From the NCBI GenBank assembly GCA_019247695.1, contig JAFBAP010000047.1, positions 1-47,172 on the forward strand: DNA of 47,172 bases, written 5' to 3'. Numbering within the stretch: the first letter of the stretch is position 1; the number at the start of each line of letters is the position of its first letter. Shown piece after piece: positions 16,141 to 25,662 of the stretch. The stretch is from Verrucomicrobiota bacterium. Its GTDB lineage: Bacteria > Verrucomicrobiota > Verrucomicrobiia > Chthoniobacterales > JAFAMB01. The notes beneath the pieces were generated by a model. It worked only from the letters and a program-made list of their open reading frames with translations. It was not told the origin of the DNA and searched no databases. Both the position numbers and the translations under genes were made by a program.

Positions 16141-18903
16141 TCACGTCTTAAGAAGGCCCGTAAATCCGCCCACCCAGAGTGTGGTGAGTATCCACCCGGC
16201 GATGATGTGAAGCCAAAGGTAGCAGCGCAACATGCTGCCGTTCAGGTGAAGAACAACCCTGCTCAGATGGAGGTCTGAACTCCGATTCGCATTGGGAATC
16301 CAATGTGACTCCATTCCCAATTTCACCAGCGGCACGAATGTTTCCAGGGAATAGATCAACGCGTTGAATTTTGGATAACGTTCTTTTAGCTCCGTCTCGT
16401 CGCTGTCGGCATAATAGGCGTCACCGGCGGTTGGCATCACAATTCGTTTATGGTAACCGATCTTGAACAGGCCTGCACCGATTATGACGATCACGATACT
16501 AAGTAAAAGGGCACGCCAAGGACGATAGCCGTAGCAAATGAGCTTCCCAAGGGTGTGATACCAGAACCAGTTCCAAGGCCCATTCGAGTGCCGCCCGGCA
16601 TCCCTGTTTTTGGCGATCATCACGTATACAGCTTCCTCGTGAAGCCCCATGCCGCGTAAAGTCGCGGCGAGCTGTTCGTAGGGTTGAGACAGAAACTGAT
16701 CCCGCTGCCGGTGAAGCCACTGGACCTGGTTACGGGCATCGTCCGGTCGAGCTTTAGCATCGATTACATCGTAGACAAAGCCGTGAAGGAGCAGGTTACC
16801 CTTTTGCGGCCAGCTCTGCCTGTCATTCAAGAAGGTCCCGACTTTTGCAAACTGCAGGTCAAGAGTGAGTTTCTCACGCTGGTCAACACCTTCCAACATG
16901 AAGTTGTGCCCGATACGGCCGTTCTTGAAACTCACGTTTCCCTCCGCAGTAAAATGATCACGCAAGAAGACGCTTCCCATGATTCTCACCGAATCGGCTT
17001 CGAGGGCACCAACGTTCGTCCCATCCTTGAAAAATTTCCCGCCTTCACAGACCAGATCTCCGCCGATCGTTGCGCCTTGGAGACGCACCGTCCCCCTCAT
17101 CACAAGATCCTGGTTCAACAGGACGTTGCCGCCAATCTTGGCCGAACTGGCATCCAGGGCCCCATCCTCGGACCCGATAAATATTCCCTTGGAACACTCG
17201 AAGTTGCCGCCGATATCCGCGTTGTACAGCCAGACCCGGCCGTTGAATCTGGCACCGCGTAGAAAGAGGTTGCGATCGATTCGGATCGAGTCGAGGCCTA
17301 AGGCGTTGTCTTTCGCACTTTTAAACTGGCCTCGGTCGCACTGAAAGATCCCGCTGACCGTTGCGTCGATAAAGTTTACCGCTCCCTCGAAATGGGCAGC
17401 GACCAATACCACGCTGCCGCCGATTCGGGCCGATCTCGCGATCAAGGCTCTGCCATCCTCAGGGTTGCTGGCGAAAGTGGCTGCAATACACTCGAGGTCG
17501 CCTCCGATCGTTACGCCGACGAATTCTACCGTTCCGTTGAATTGGGTTCGCCCCAGCGATACGTTGCTGCCGATCTTGGCCGAACTGGCATCCAGGGCCC
17601 CATCCTTGGACCCGGTAAATATTCCCTTGGAACACTCGAAGTTGCCGCCGATGGCCGCATTGTACAACCAGACCTGGCCGGCGAACGTGGCGCCGCGCAG
17701 GAAGAGGTTGCGATCGATTCGGATCGAGTCGAGGTTTAAAGCGTAACCTTTTGCGTTTGTAAAGTGACCGCCGTCACATTGAAAGATCCCGCTGACCGTT
17801 GCGCCGTTGAAAATCACCGCCCCTTCGAAATGGGCAGTGGTCAACAGCACATTGCCGCCGATCCGGGCCGAACTCGCAATCAAGGCTTTGCCATCATCAG
17901 GGTTGGCGAAAGTCCCCTCGCGACACTCGAAGTTGCCGCCGATGGCTGCGTTGTACAACCAGACCTGGCCAGTAAACGTGGCGCCGCGCAGGAAGAGGTT
18001 GCGATCGATTCGGATCGAGTCGAGGTTTAAAGCGTTACCCTTTGAGTCTGTAAAGTGACCGCCGTCACATTGAAAGATCCCGCTGACCGTTGCGCCGTTG
18101 AAAATCACCGCCCCTTCGAACTGGGCGTTGTCCAGGAGCACGCTGCCACCAACCCTGGCTGAGCTCGCGTCAAGGGCGGTCCCATCAGCGGCGCCGAGAA
18201 ACTTGCCGGCGGTACACTTAAGGTCGCTGCCGACCGTGCTGTTCGTGAGTTCCACCTTTCCCTCCACGTTGAAGCCGCTGCCAAGGTTGATTCCGTCTTC
18301 GACGTGCAAGCCATCCGCCTCCACCCCTTTAACGAAAGAGCCACTCAGATTTAAGGACCGCAACTGGCTATGCCCGAGGACGATCTCACCATCGAAAGCG
18401 CAACTCACCAGTTGCAGCGGAAAGGGGATTTGCAGGCCGTGCAGATCTAAAGTTCCCTTGATGCGGACGCCGGACAGAGAAATGCCGCGTATGCTCACGA
18501 GCTTTAGCGCTGCCGGGTCGGTACATAACCACCGGAGTCGCTCCGGTCTGATCATCCGCCCACTTCGCCAGCTGGCAGCCTTTGCCGGATCAACATCATC
18601 CGTAGCCGTTTCCCGGCCATCAGCTTCTCCTCCGCTAGCCGCCGCTCGGAAGAGCTTCTCTTCCGCCGGCCAGTTCTCCTCGTGGAAGTGTTTTCTCGCC
18701 AACTCGAGCAACGCCGCTCCCTGCGCGCTCGCATGGGATTGAGTGGCGAGGACCGGGCCGGCACCGAAAGCGGCAACGGCGAGTGCTGCCGTAACTAACG
18801 TCCAAACGCCCCGAACATCGCTTGGCCTCTCGCGAGAGGATGGCTGATCCAGGCGCATCCTGACCGCCGCGCCTGAGCTGAAGATTATCTCCGTCATAGC
18901 CAA
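16141..18903 (-). CDS. exported beta-helical repeat protein with C-terminal membrane anchor
   Basis: This 920-residue protein has an unknown function. It has an N-terminal signal/anchor segment (VWTLVTAALAVAAFGAGPVLA, about 33-53). A long run of short beta-strand coils follows (about 125-720), with a pattern such as ARIGGNVLLTTAHFEGAVIF then GATVSGIFQCDGGHF, typical of a right-handed beta-helix. Two or three hydrophobic helices lie near the C-terminus (LLLSIVIVIIGAGLFKIGY; WLHIIAGWILTTLWVGGFTG). The first coils (ISLSGVRIKGTLDLHGLQIPF) match a family of membrane-associated repeat proteins of no known activity. Blocks of the repeat are near-identical in DNA, with spacings of 438 and 291 bases at 17272, 17710 and 18001, so internal duplication is recent. 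The helix is probably periplasmic or surface-facing. Confidence 0.7.
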   Translation of the reverse strand: MAMTEIIFSSGAAVRMRLDQPSSRERPSDVRGVWTLVTAALAVAAFGAGPVLATQSHASAQGAALLELARKHFHEENWPAEEKLFRAAASGGEADGRETATDDVDPAKAASWRSGRMIRPERLRWLCTDPAALKLVSIRGISLSGVRIKGTLDLHGLQIPFPLQLVSCAFDGEIVLGHSQLRSLNLSGSFVKGVEADGLHVEDGINLGSGFNVEGKVELTNSTVGSDLKCTAGKFLGAADGTALDASSARVGGSVLLDNAQFEGAVIFNGATVSGIFQCDGGHFTDSKGNALNLDSIRIDRNLFLRGATFTGQVWLYNAAIGGNFECREGTFANPDDGKALIASSARIGGNVLLTTAHFEGAVIFNGATVSGIFQCDGGHFTNAKGYALNLDSIRIDRNLFLRGATFAGQVWLYNAAIGGNFECSKGIFTGSKDGALDASSAKIGSNVSLGRTQFNGTVEFVGVTIGGDLECIAATFASNPEDGRALIARSARIGGSVVLVAAHFEGAVNFIDATVSGIFQCDRGQFKSAKDNALGLDSIRIDRNLFLRGARFNGRVWLYNADIGGNFECSKGIFIGSEDGALDASSAKIGGNVLLNQDLVMRGTVRLQGATIGGDLVCEGGKFFKDGTNVGALEADSVRIMGSVFLRDHFTAEGNVSFKNGRIGHNFMLEGVDQREKLTLDLQFAKVGTFLNDRQSWPQKGNLLLHGFVYDVIDAKARPDDARNQVQWLHRQRDQFLSQPYEQLAATLRGMGLHEEAVYVMIAKNRDAGRHSNGPWNWFWYHTLGKLICYGYRPWRALLLSIVIVIIGAGLFKIGYHKRIVMPTAGDAYYADSDETELKERYPKFNALIYSLETFVPLVKLGMESHWIPNANRSSDLHLSRVVLHLNGSMLRCYLWLHIIAGWILTTLWVGGFTGLLKT

Positions 18904-19200
18904 AACTGGGTTCTAACCACCGCAATTCGAATGGATGCGCACAAAGGTGCCGCGTGCGCACCGCTCTCGGTTACCATCCCGCATTGGAATCGAAATTCTC
19001 GAACATGCAATGCCGAAACTACCCCGTCCGGGAACTCTCACCCGAAAGTGGTATGGCCCAGGCCGCGGGAATGTTATCACGTCGAGCTGATCCGTGTTGC
19101 GTCTCGCGGTCATTTCTGTCGTCCGTCCTAATCAACTCTGCATAGACAATAAAGACGTCGGATTTCGTGGAAGTGCCTGAATTTAAATCGTTAAAATATT
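18904..19200. other. divergent intergenic region
   Basis: About 300 bases between the beta-helix gene (leftward) and the TlpA-like gene (rightward). It must hold both promoters. An AT-rich patch (TTTAAATCGTTAAAATATT, 19181-19200) lies directly before the TlpA start. No repeat or recognised binding site was seen. Confidence 0.5.
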
Positions 19201-20286
19201 ATGGTGATAAGCCCTGCTCATAACCGTTCCCTGAAGCTGTCCATGGCAGTCTTGCTGTTTCCACTCGGTTTGGTTGCCGAGGATTTCTCGAAGTTTAAGG
19301 ATGCGGGGATATTTTGGCAGTACATTCAACAGCTGTACGGGACGCCCCTGGGTAATGCCGCCTCCCGGGAAGAAGCCCTGAGAATGCTGCGCGACAAGGA
19401 CCACGCGGTCGAAGAGGCTGCGTCCGCGTTCTGCCGCCGATTTCCTCAAGACCCTCACCGGTGGGATGCAAAAATCCTTCAAGTCCGGATCGCCCCGGTG
19501 TTGGCACGCCTCGATAATAAGGAAGCTCCGGACGATAAGGATACGGAAAATCTTCTTCACCTAATACAAGAGGCTCTCGATGCTTCGGAACAAGCCAGGC
19601 AAGAGGCGACATTTGAATTGATCAGGCTCCACGCCCGGCAGGCTGAAGGCTCGACCGATCAAACTATCGTTAGGGGACTGGATGAGGAAATCCGGAATTT
19701 TATAGGAAAATACCCGGAAGACCAACGCAGCGACGATCTGAATCTGTACCGGGCCCGGCTAATCGCCAAAATGGATCCCCCCCAGTCGGAGAACCTGCTG
19801 AAGAGCCTGACCTCAAGTAGCAACAAGAACATTGCTGCCGAGGCAAAAATGGAGATCAGGAAAGCCGAACTCATGCGCCAGCCGCTGGACCTCAGCTTCC
19901 AAGCCGTCGACGGCCAAAGGGTTGATCTGCAGGCGTTTCGTGGTAAGGTCGTGCTGGTCGACTTCTGGGCCACTTGGTGCGGCCCGTGCATGCGCGAAGT
20001 GCCGAAGGTCGTAGAGACTTACAAAAACCTCCACGATCGTGGATTCGAAATCATTGGTATCTCTCTTGATACGGACGTTGATCAAATGCGGTCGGTTACC
20101 GGGTCGATGGGAATGACGTGGCACCAGTACTGCGATGGTCAAGGGTGGCAAAACAAGCTCAGTTCCGCGTATGGAATCAATTCCATCCCGACGACTTGGC
20201 TCTTGGATAAACGGGGTTATATTCGTTATGTAGGTCTGAGGGGTGAAGCGCTCTCAACACGCATTCAGGAACTGCAGGCGGAGTGA
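19201..20286 (+). CDS. TlpA/ResA-like thiol-disulfide oxidoreductase with long N-terminal domain
   Basis: This 361-residue protein probably lies outside the cytoplasm. Residues about 12-27 are hydrophobic (SMAVLLFPLGLVAED), giving a signal peptide. Residues 30-225 are helical and TPR-like with no assigned family. Residues about 226-361 are a thioredoxin fold with FWATWCGPCMREVP (active-site C260 and C263) and the cis-proline loop NSIPTTWLLDKRG. TlpA/ResA-type proteins reduce disulfides in the periplasm, for instance during cytochrome c maturation, but no cytochrome genes are nearby. ATG 19201 has an AT-rich upstream without a clear RBS; ATG 19243 is an alternative that still leaves a short signal segment. 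It stands alone between an unrelated gene and the decayed cassette copy. Confidence 0.85.
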   Translation: MVISPAHNRSLKLSMAVLLFPLGLVAEDFSKFKDAGIFWQYIQQLYGTPLGNAASREEALRMLRDKDHAVEEAASAFCRRFPQDPHRWDAKILQVRIAPVLARLDNKEAPDDKDTENLLHLIQEALDASEQARQEATFELIRLHARQAEGSTDQTIVRGLDEEIRNFIGKYPEDQRSDDLNLYRARLIAKMDPPQSENLLKSLTSSSNKNIAAEAKMEIRKAELMRQPLDLSFQAVDGQRVDLQAFRGKVVLVDFWATWCGPCMREVPKVVETYKNLHDRGFEIIGISLDTDVDQMRSVTGSMGMTWHQYCDGQGWQNKLSSAYGINSIPTTWLLDKRGYIRYVGLRGEALSTRIQELQAE

Positions 20287-20580
20287 TGTCGCAGGGTAGT
20301 CGGCCTTCCCCTGTCTGGGTCTTTGCCTATCCTCATAGATGGAAGGCGTATTCCGTCTCCAGATCTTCCTGAACCTCACGTTTGGCATCCTCCTGTGCTA
20401 TTGCGGGGAACTGGCAAAGGCTGCGCTGGTCACTGACAAGACCAGCTCAACCCTCCTGAGAATGGGTGTAAAAGCGGATCGGACCGGGGCGGGATCTGCC
20501 CCGTAACTAACGGCCACCGGCCGTGCTTGGCTCACCTGTTTCGTCTGGTGCCTGCCCGGTTAGAAAGCTCGGACTCGGAC
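20287..20580. other. intergenic region with repeat-related sequence
   Basis: Bases about 20448-20490 (ACCCTCCTGAGAATGGGTGT and beyond) resemble 37440-37475 (ACCATCCTGAGAAGGGGTGT and beyond), so this stretch carries part of an intergenic repeat. A 55-codon frame at 20339-20506 runs through it and is not supported. Confidence 0.45.
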
Positions 20581-20616
20581 CGAAACGTTTCGGGCCAATA
20601 CGTATTTTTCCGTATT
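20581..20616. promoter_or_regulatory. duplicated palindromic control site (copy upstream of the truncated cassette)
   Basis: A perfect palindrome CGAAACGTTTCG (20581-20592) is followed by the inverted repeat AATACG (20597-20602)/CGTATT (20611-20616). The same arrangement lies at 30988-31023 before the intact cassette. CGAAACGTTTCG has the central A-CG-T symmetry of LacI-family operators. Function is inferred from its form and its conservation in both copies. Confidence 0.5.
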
Positions 20617-20660
20617 CCTCCAGGCCGGTGGCTCCTGTTATCCCTGGATCACAAGATGGC

Positions 20661-21508
20661 ATGGTAGATAGAACCTCCACCCAATACATTCTCGTTAAAG
20701 GCCAGCCCGGCCTGAAAGAAACCAGGTTTGCGCTGGGACCATCCTCTGTGAACTTTAAAGCTGAACCCCTTTTCCGAAGCATCGGGCAAGAGGGTGCGCT
20801 GGGGGCCGCAGCTGCTGACAAAACGTGGTACGCGTTCGAACCCTCGGTTCCGGTGGATCAGCCAAATTTATGGAACCTGTGCCACTCACGGGTGCAAAAC
20901 GGTTTAGGCGTTGCGGACGGAGCGATCGAGTTCGCGGAGCCCGATTTGCAGCAACAATGGATCGTGGGCGAAGAGGCAGGTCTTGGGATCGCGATGGCGA
21001 GGACGTGCGCGGTTGCGCAGGATCAGAACCAACACTACCCGACCGCACCCGATCCCTTCGGGGTCCGTGACGCTGACCACTCACAATTCGACGCTGCGCT
21101 CGCGGCTCGGACGGGCGCGTCCGGCGTGGCCAGGGTTCGTGTGGCCCATCTTGACACGGGGTACGACGCGGAGCACCGTGCCCTGCCCGGCCGCTTGAAC
21201 AAGGTCCTCCAACCTAATCTTGTCGATGCCGGCCGCCCGGACGATGCCTCCGACGACACCACCGGCACGTTGGGCATCCTGCAGCGCTCTTCGGCGTTGC
21301 TGGCGGCGCGTCCACCCAAGATGCCAATGAGCGGCTCGCGACCGCCGTCATTCCGGTGAACCACGAGATGGCTCTCAAAAAGAGGTGGGGCGAATGCCTT
21401 TGCCTGAACTCGTCGATGCTCTGCACGAGAGGGCGGCCAAAGGCGGGTTAAGGACCGATGAAGATTCCAAGGATCCGATCCAAGGGGTGGAAGTTGACCC
21501 GCTCTACT
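20661..21508 (+). pseudogene. truncated, internally deleted copy of the S8-protease/MBL gene pair
   Basis: From ATG 20661 (MVDRTSTQYILVK) about 200 codons match the first 200 residues of the intact protease gene at 31070, with scattered substitutions. At about 21267 the match breaks. Bases for the PFNNLGHGTG segment, which holds the catalytic His, are missing. After TLGIL the sequence jumps into the MBL gene (bases about 35250-35298), then across a second deletion to about 35911-36090. The second junction falls at GAGCGGCTC, present at both 35290 and 35911. The frame ends at 21359 with scrambled residues. Triad Asp remains; His, Asn and Ser are gone. Homology stops near 21508, where the insertion element begins. 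It is a non-functional relic of a cassette duplication. Confidence 0.85.
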
Positions 21509-23360
21509 TTGACCCATCTTAGACACCACAAATTTGTAAGTAACTGGCCAAGAAAGGGTTACAAAAGTGCAAAAACGCTTTGGCACTACATTTCGCCTTA
21601 CGCGGCCGGGGCGGAAATGTCGCGCAAGGTCGGCGGCGCGGCCGTCCCGGCGGCCCGCAAGGCCGCCAAAGCTTCCCCATTGAGCTGACTCCGAAGTAGA
21701 AAGCGGCGGCCCTGGTAGGTGAGCTCCGCTTCCTGCAGGCCCTCCAGGCCTCCAAGCACTTGGGCCCATTCGCTCGCCGCCTCGGCTTGCTTCAGGCGCC
21801 GCTCTAACTCCACCTTCAGCAGCAAGGCCAGGAAACTGCAAAAGACGTGCCCGCGGATGGCCGCGTCGCTTTGGTGGTAGATCGGTCGGGTTTCCAAGAT
21901 CGACTTGGCCGTGCGAAAGCTCTGCTCCACGGTCCACAGCGTCTTGTAGACGTGGGCGACGGTTTCCGCGTCATAGGCGGTGTTGGTCCGTAAAACCCAC
22001 AGCCCGTCGTAGCGCGCCTCGGCTTTGATTTGGGCCTCATCGATCTGGAAGTGACCCTCGCCCTCCACTTTCAAACACCGGCGGTAGCCCTTGTTGCCCA
22101 CCAGGCTCTTGTCGCCTTGGCGTAGTTGCTGCCGTAGGTGGGCGACAATGGCTTTGCGATCATGGGCGTCGTTACGACGCTCTTCCTCATTGAGGCAGAC
22201 CACGTAGCGGCGCTCCTCGACCCAGACTTCCTTGAGTTTGAGCGGGGCCGGATCTTTGGGGTTCTCCCGTTCCGGCACGCTCTCAAACCAACGGCCCCGA
22301 TGCCCCAGCACCTTGGTACTGACCTCCTTCTGGCGGCGCATGCATACCCCCACGATGTAACCCACCGGGGGCTGACTGCCTTCAAAGGCCGCCAGGATTT
22401 CTTGGCTGACCATGCCCCGGTCGGCCACCACCGTGACCTGCCGCAGGCCGAAGCGGCGCCGCAGCCGCTGCATGACCGGCACCAAGGTGGTGACATCGGC
22501 GGGGTTGCCCGGCCACACCTCGCAGCAGATCGGGTTGCCTTGCACATCGAGGGCCAAGCCTACGACCCTCTGGCGCAGGTCGGGCCGGTGGTCCTTGTTG
22601 AAACCCCGTTCGCCGAGCTCCTCCCCACCCTGGCCTTCGAAGTAAAGGCTGGTGGTGTCGAAAGAGACCAACTCCACTTCGGTGAACAGGTCGCGCCGGC
22701 GGTCGAAGAGCCGCTCTTCCAACACGTCTTTGGTGCAGCGCACCGGGCCGTTTGCGGGTTGCGCTTTGGCCGGCAGCGGCTCGCCCAAAAAGGCCATCGC
22801 CCGGTAAAGGTGGTGCAACCCGAGCCCTTCGGTGCCCGGCAGGAGGTAATCGTCGCGCCAACGTTCCGCCGCGCGGTCGCTGCCGCTGGCAAACAACCGG
22901 TGGAGTACGGTCAGGTAGATGGCCCCCGTTCGACGTCAAATTCGAAGCGCCGGCCTTTGAGCAGCGCGCGCAACGCTTCCGGGAGGCCGCTTTCTTGCCA
23001 CAAACGGCCGAAGACCAAGTCGGGCCCGATTCGGCGCACGGCCACCGGCTGGGTCCCACCGGCCGCATGGGCGTCTAGCACCGCCAAGCCCTCGCAGTGG
23101 CGCACCCCCGAGCGCATCAGCCGATCCAACTGGCCGCTCTGTTGCAATAGGTCGAGTCGGCCCAGCGTCGCGATGACCTGCTGGCGGACTTTCTTCCCTT
23201 CCCGGACGCTATGGGCAATCTGCAGGTATCGCTAGGTGCCGGCGGGTTTGACGCGGAAGAACATGGGGCGAGCGGCTTGGGTCTACCCCCAGCAACCACA
23301 CCCCGCGTGCCAACGCAATGAAAAAGGAGAGAGCGACCGAAGAATTTGCACTACATTTTC
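21509..23360 (-). mobile_element. degenerate IS1634-type insertion sequence
   Basis: The left edge is set where homology to the intact MBL gene ends (about 21508); the right edge is uncertain and lies upstream of the transposase start at 23264. Clear terminal inverted repeats could not be matched. Near-identical direct motifs, GGCACTACATTTCG (about 21584) and TGCACTACATTTTCG (about 23348), flank the coding part. The element interrupts or abuts the tail of the decayed cassette copy. Confidence 0.55.
21598..23264 (-). pseudogene. IS1634-family DDE transposase, two inactivating lesions
   Basis: Read from ATG 23264 the product begins MFFRVKPAGT, then meets an in-frame TAG as codon 11 (23234-23232), where relatives have a Tyr codon. 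It continues in the same frame as RYLQIAHSVREGKKVRQQV to about 22925. There a five-C run on the plus strand (22923-22927) marks a frameshift. The remainder (23 codons later onward, to 21598) holds the catalytic core: VSFDTTSLYF (first Asp), VVADRGMVSQE (second Asp) and the C-terminal VEQSFRTAKSILETRPIYH (Glu). Length without lesions would be about 555 residues, usual for the family. With a nonsense codon and a frameshift it cannot make active transposase unless one is a sequencing error. Confidence 0.85.
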
Positions 23361-23529
23361 GAGTTCCTAACGCGCTAATCGCCCGCCAGCCCGCTCTGGG
23401 AACGGCTCCCGCAATTTTGCCCGCCGGATAACTGTCCAAGATCGGCTTGAGCTAACTGCTCGAGCAGGAGCGGCTGTGGAATAATAATTCTCGCTGTACA
23501 TACTGCCGGGCAAACTGTGCCAAGAGGCG
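23265..23529. other. non-coding spacer between IS remnant and porin
   Basis: No gene is seen here. It probably contains the right end of the insertion sequence and the terminator side of the porin gene. No inverted repeat convincing enough to call was found. Confidence 0.4.
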
Positions 23530-25446
23530 TTAAAACGTAAGGCGTAGCCGCGCGGAAAAGATATTGATGGGACCCCGGTCTTCGTTAAACGCGGGATTAA
23601 CTGCCAGCTGATAGTCGAGCGCTACGTTGATACCTTTGAAAAGTTCGCGATTGTAGTACGTCTCGATAACGTTCTCCAGACCGTAATGGGGAAGTTTGCC
23701 ATCTCCGACCTCAATTCCGAGTCCCCCGTCGCTTAGGTATTCTCATTCCGCGTGACCGATACCGTCCAGCATCTCAGCCAGGCCGACGGCGTCATTTGGA
23801 CGGTGCCAACCAGTCCCTTTGAGCGAGAGCCCAATTTCCAGGCTTCGCGTGGCATCGGAGAATTGGTAGGTCTCGTAATTTGCGTCTCGCCAGCCAAGCC
23901 GGAGGAAGCCGCCCAGATCCTTGGTGATCTCTTGTTCGACGTTGAGCACGATTCCATAGGAATACCGGTACCGTCGAGTATCAGCCAGGTCCGGCATCTC
24001 GGTCGGGTAGTCCAGCATGGCGGCCTTATAGCTGCCCATTGAGGCGCTCATAAGATAGCCCAGGAGACGCACTTTCCCCGGGTGACCCCAAAGCGCGTAC
24101 CGCCCTTCCAGTTCTGCTTCCTGTTGCCACGCCCGGAGATAGTGACCGTCCGTTGCGCTCCCGTCTGGCACGCGTGCAATCGTAAAGATACCCCAGCGCG
24201 CCGCCCAGGCTTTTTGGTTCAGCTCCAAGGTCAGGCCCTCTGCGTACCCGAGGGCGTCCTGGGCATAGTCGTAAACCAAAGCGTCCACAGCGGCCCAATT
24301 CATAAAATCTCCCCGCCCGTCATGCGCGTACTGATTGTTGTCAAACAGGTCGGTAACGGCGAACCTGCCTACCTGCAAAGTCAGTCGAGAGATGTCCGCC
24401 TTCCCGGCAAGCTGTAATGCGCCCGCATCCAGGTCCTCCTGCTCGCCTCCAAATCCCCAGACCTGACGCAAGAAAAGGTGGGGAATGTTAAAGTCGCCGC
24501 GGTATTGACCCGTCTTATAGGCCATGGCATTCGAAAAGGCGCCTAACCCATGGGCTTCGGCGAAACCGAACCCCTGGTAATATTCCGGATTAAAATAGAT
24601 TTCTCCGCCAGGCCAAACGCGAAAAGCAAAAAACAAATCGACATCGGAAGTCTGACGGAAGTTATCGCTCGGATACAGGCTTTGAGGCCCCTCGTAGGGC
24701 GAATGAAACCCGGGTTGGCCCTGAATGACTTCCACGGCGTCAAAGTGGATCGCCCAGTTTTGATGCTCCCCTGAATTTTCGTTCTCAATGATCGGTATCT
24801 TGTCCTTCGGTGGCGTCTCTTCACTGGTGGATTTCTGCCCGAAACTGGGCAACGCGTACCGGATGCCGGCCCGGGTCGTGATAAGCTCGTTTCGCAAGTT
24901 CGCGGCAAAGTTATAGCGCGCATCGGCAAAAAGCCCGAGATTCGGATTCAGACGGTATTCGATGCCTCCCCCGACATCCGCAAGAATCCCGGTTCTCTCA
25001 ACGTACCTTTGAACGCCGGGCGTGGAGCTCGGGAGACCGACCCGTTCACTATAAAATTTGGCGGCCCCGCCGAACACATAGGGAGCGACATGAAAGTTGG
25101 GTAGATAATCGTCCAGTGGAAGCCGTAAGATCAGGTTGCCCGTCATCGTGCCGCCAAAACTGCCTCCGGGCATCTCATTAAACGCATCACCGTCCACTGA
25201 CATGCCCAAATACTTAAAGTGGAAGTAATTGGCTTCCAGACCGTCCCCCAACGCGTGATTCCCAATGCCTTGATGGTTCTCGCCGTAGGTGTCCAGATAA
25301 CTGCCGAAAACTCCGACGCTGATTTCGTTACTTCGGAAATAGCCGGCTGAAGGCGGGGGCGCGGCGAGATCGTTATTGATTTGCTGACCAGCGAACACTC
25401 CATACGGCGCGAGCATCACGACGCTTAAGGCGATGAGCTTTTCCAT
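23530..25446 (-). pseudogene. OprB-like porin interrupted by one in-frame TGA
   Basis: This is an outer-membrane channel with a signal peptide (MEKLIALSVVMLAPYGVFA). An OmpA-like small barrel domain follows (about 25-205; EISVGVFGSYLDTYGE, VGGGIEYRLNPNLGLFADARYNF). Then comes a carbohydrate-porin OprB domain (about 235 onward; HFDAVEVIQGQPGF, RPNDAVGLAEMLDGIGHA). The frame stops at TGA 23745-23743 after 567 residues. In the same frame the next 70 codons read EYLSDGGLGIEVGDGK ... VALDYQLAVNPAFNEDRGP ... ARLRLTF and stop at TAA (23532-23530). Those residues are exactly the family's final strands, with the terminal Phe needed for barrel assembly. So the gene was 638 codons and is split by a single nonsense codon. 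It may be a new pseudogene, a read error, or a readthrough site. Confidence 0.85.
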
Positions 25447-25561
25447 TTCTCAAATTGGACCGTCCTCGGACCGTCGAGGCAAAAGTGATATCAGATCCCG
25501 CCGCGAAATAGCCAGCAGAGATAGAGGTCGTTTGGCGAGGGGGAAAATTAATGAACCCTTC

Positions 25562-25651
25562 CACGGCGTACGTAAACCCCGGGCTAGGTTCTCCCGCCCT
25601 TCGGGGCTGAAACCCGGTCGAAATTCTACCGAAATAACTATCTAAACGGTA
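25562..25651. repeat. right half of the MITE-like element
   Basis: CCCGGGCTAGGTTCT, GCCCTTCGGGGCTGAAACCC and the terminal TCTAAACGGTA (25641-25651) match the right half of the element at 8179-8410. The left half is missing. It lies between the porin start and the end of the kinase-STAND gene. Confidence 0.65.
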
Positions 25652-25662
25652 TCACACGGGCA

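Noticed and set aside
20339-20506. 55-codon frame with a hydrophobic stretch before the decayed cassette
   Set aside because: Part of it is an intergenic repeat shared with 37.4 kb, and there is no RBS or recognisable motif.
22138-23235. 365-codon plus-strand frame over the IS1634 transposase
   Set aside because: It is the shadow of a transposase whose DDE residues are visible on the other strand.
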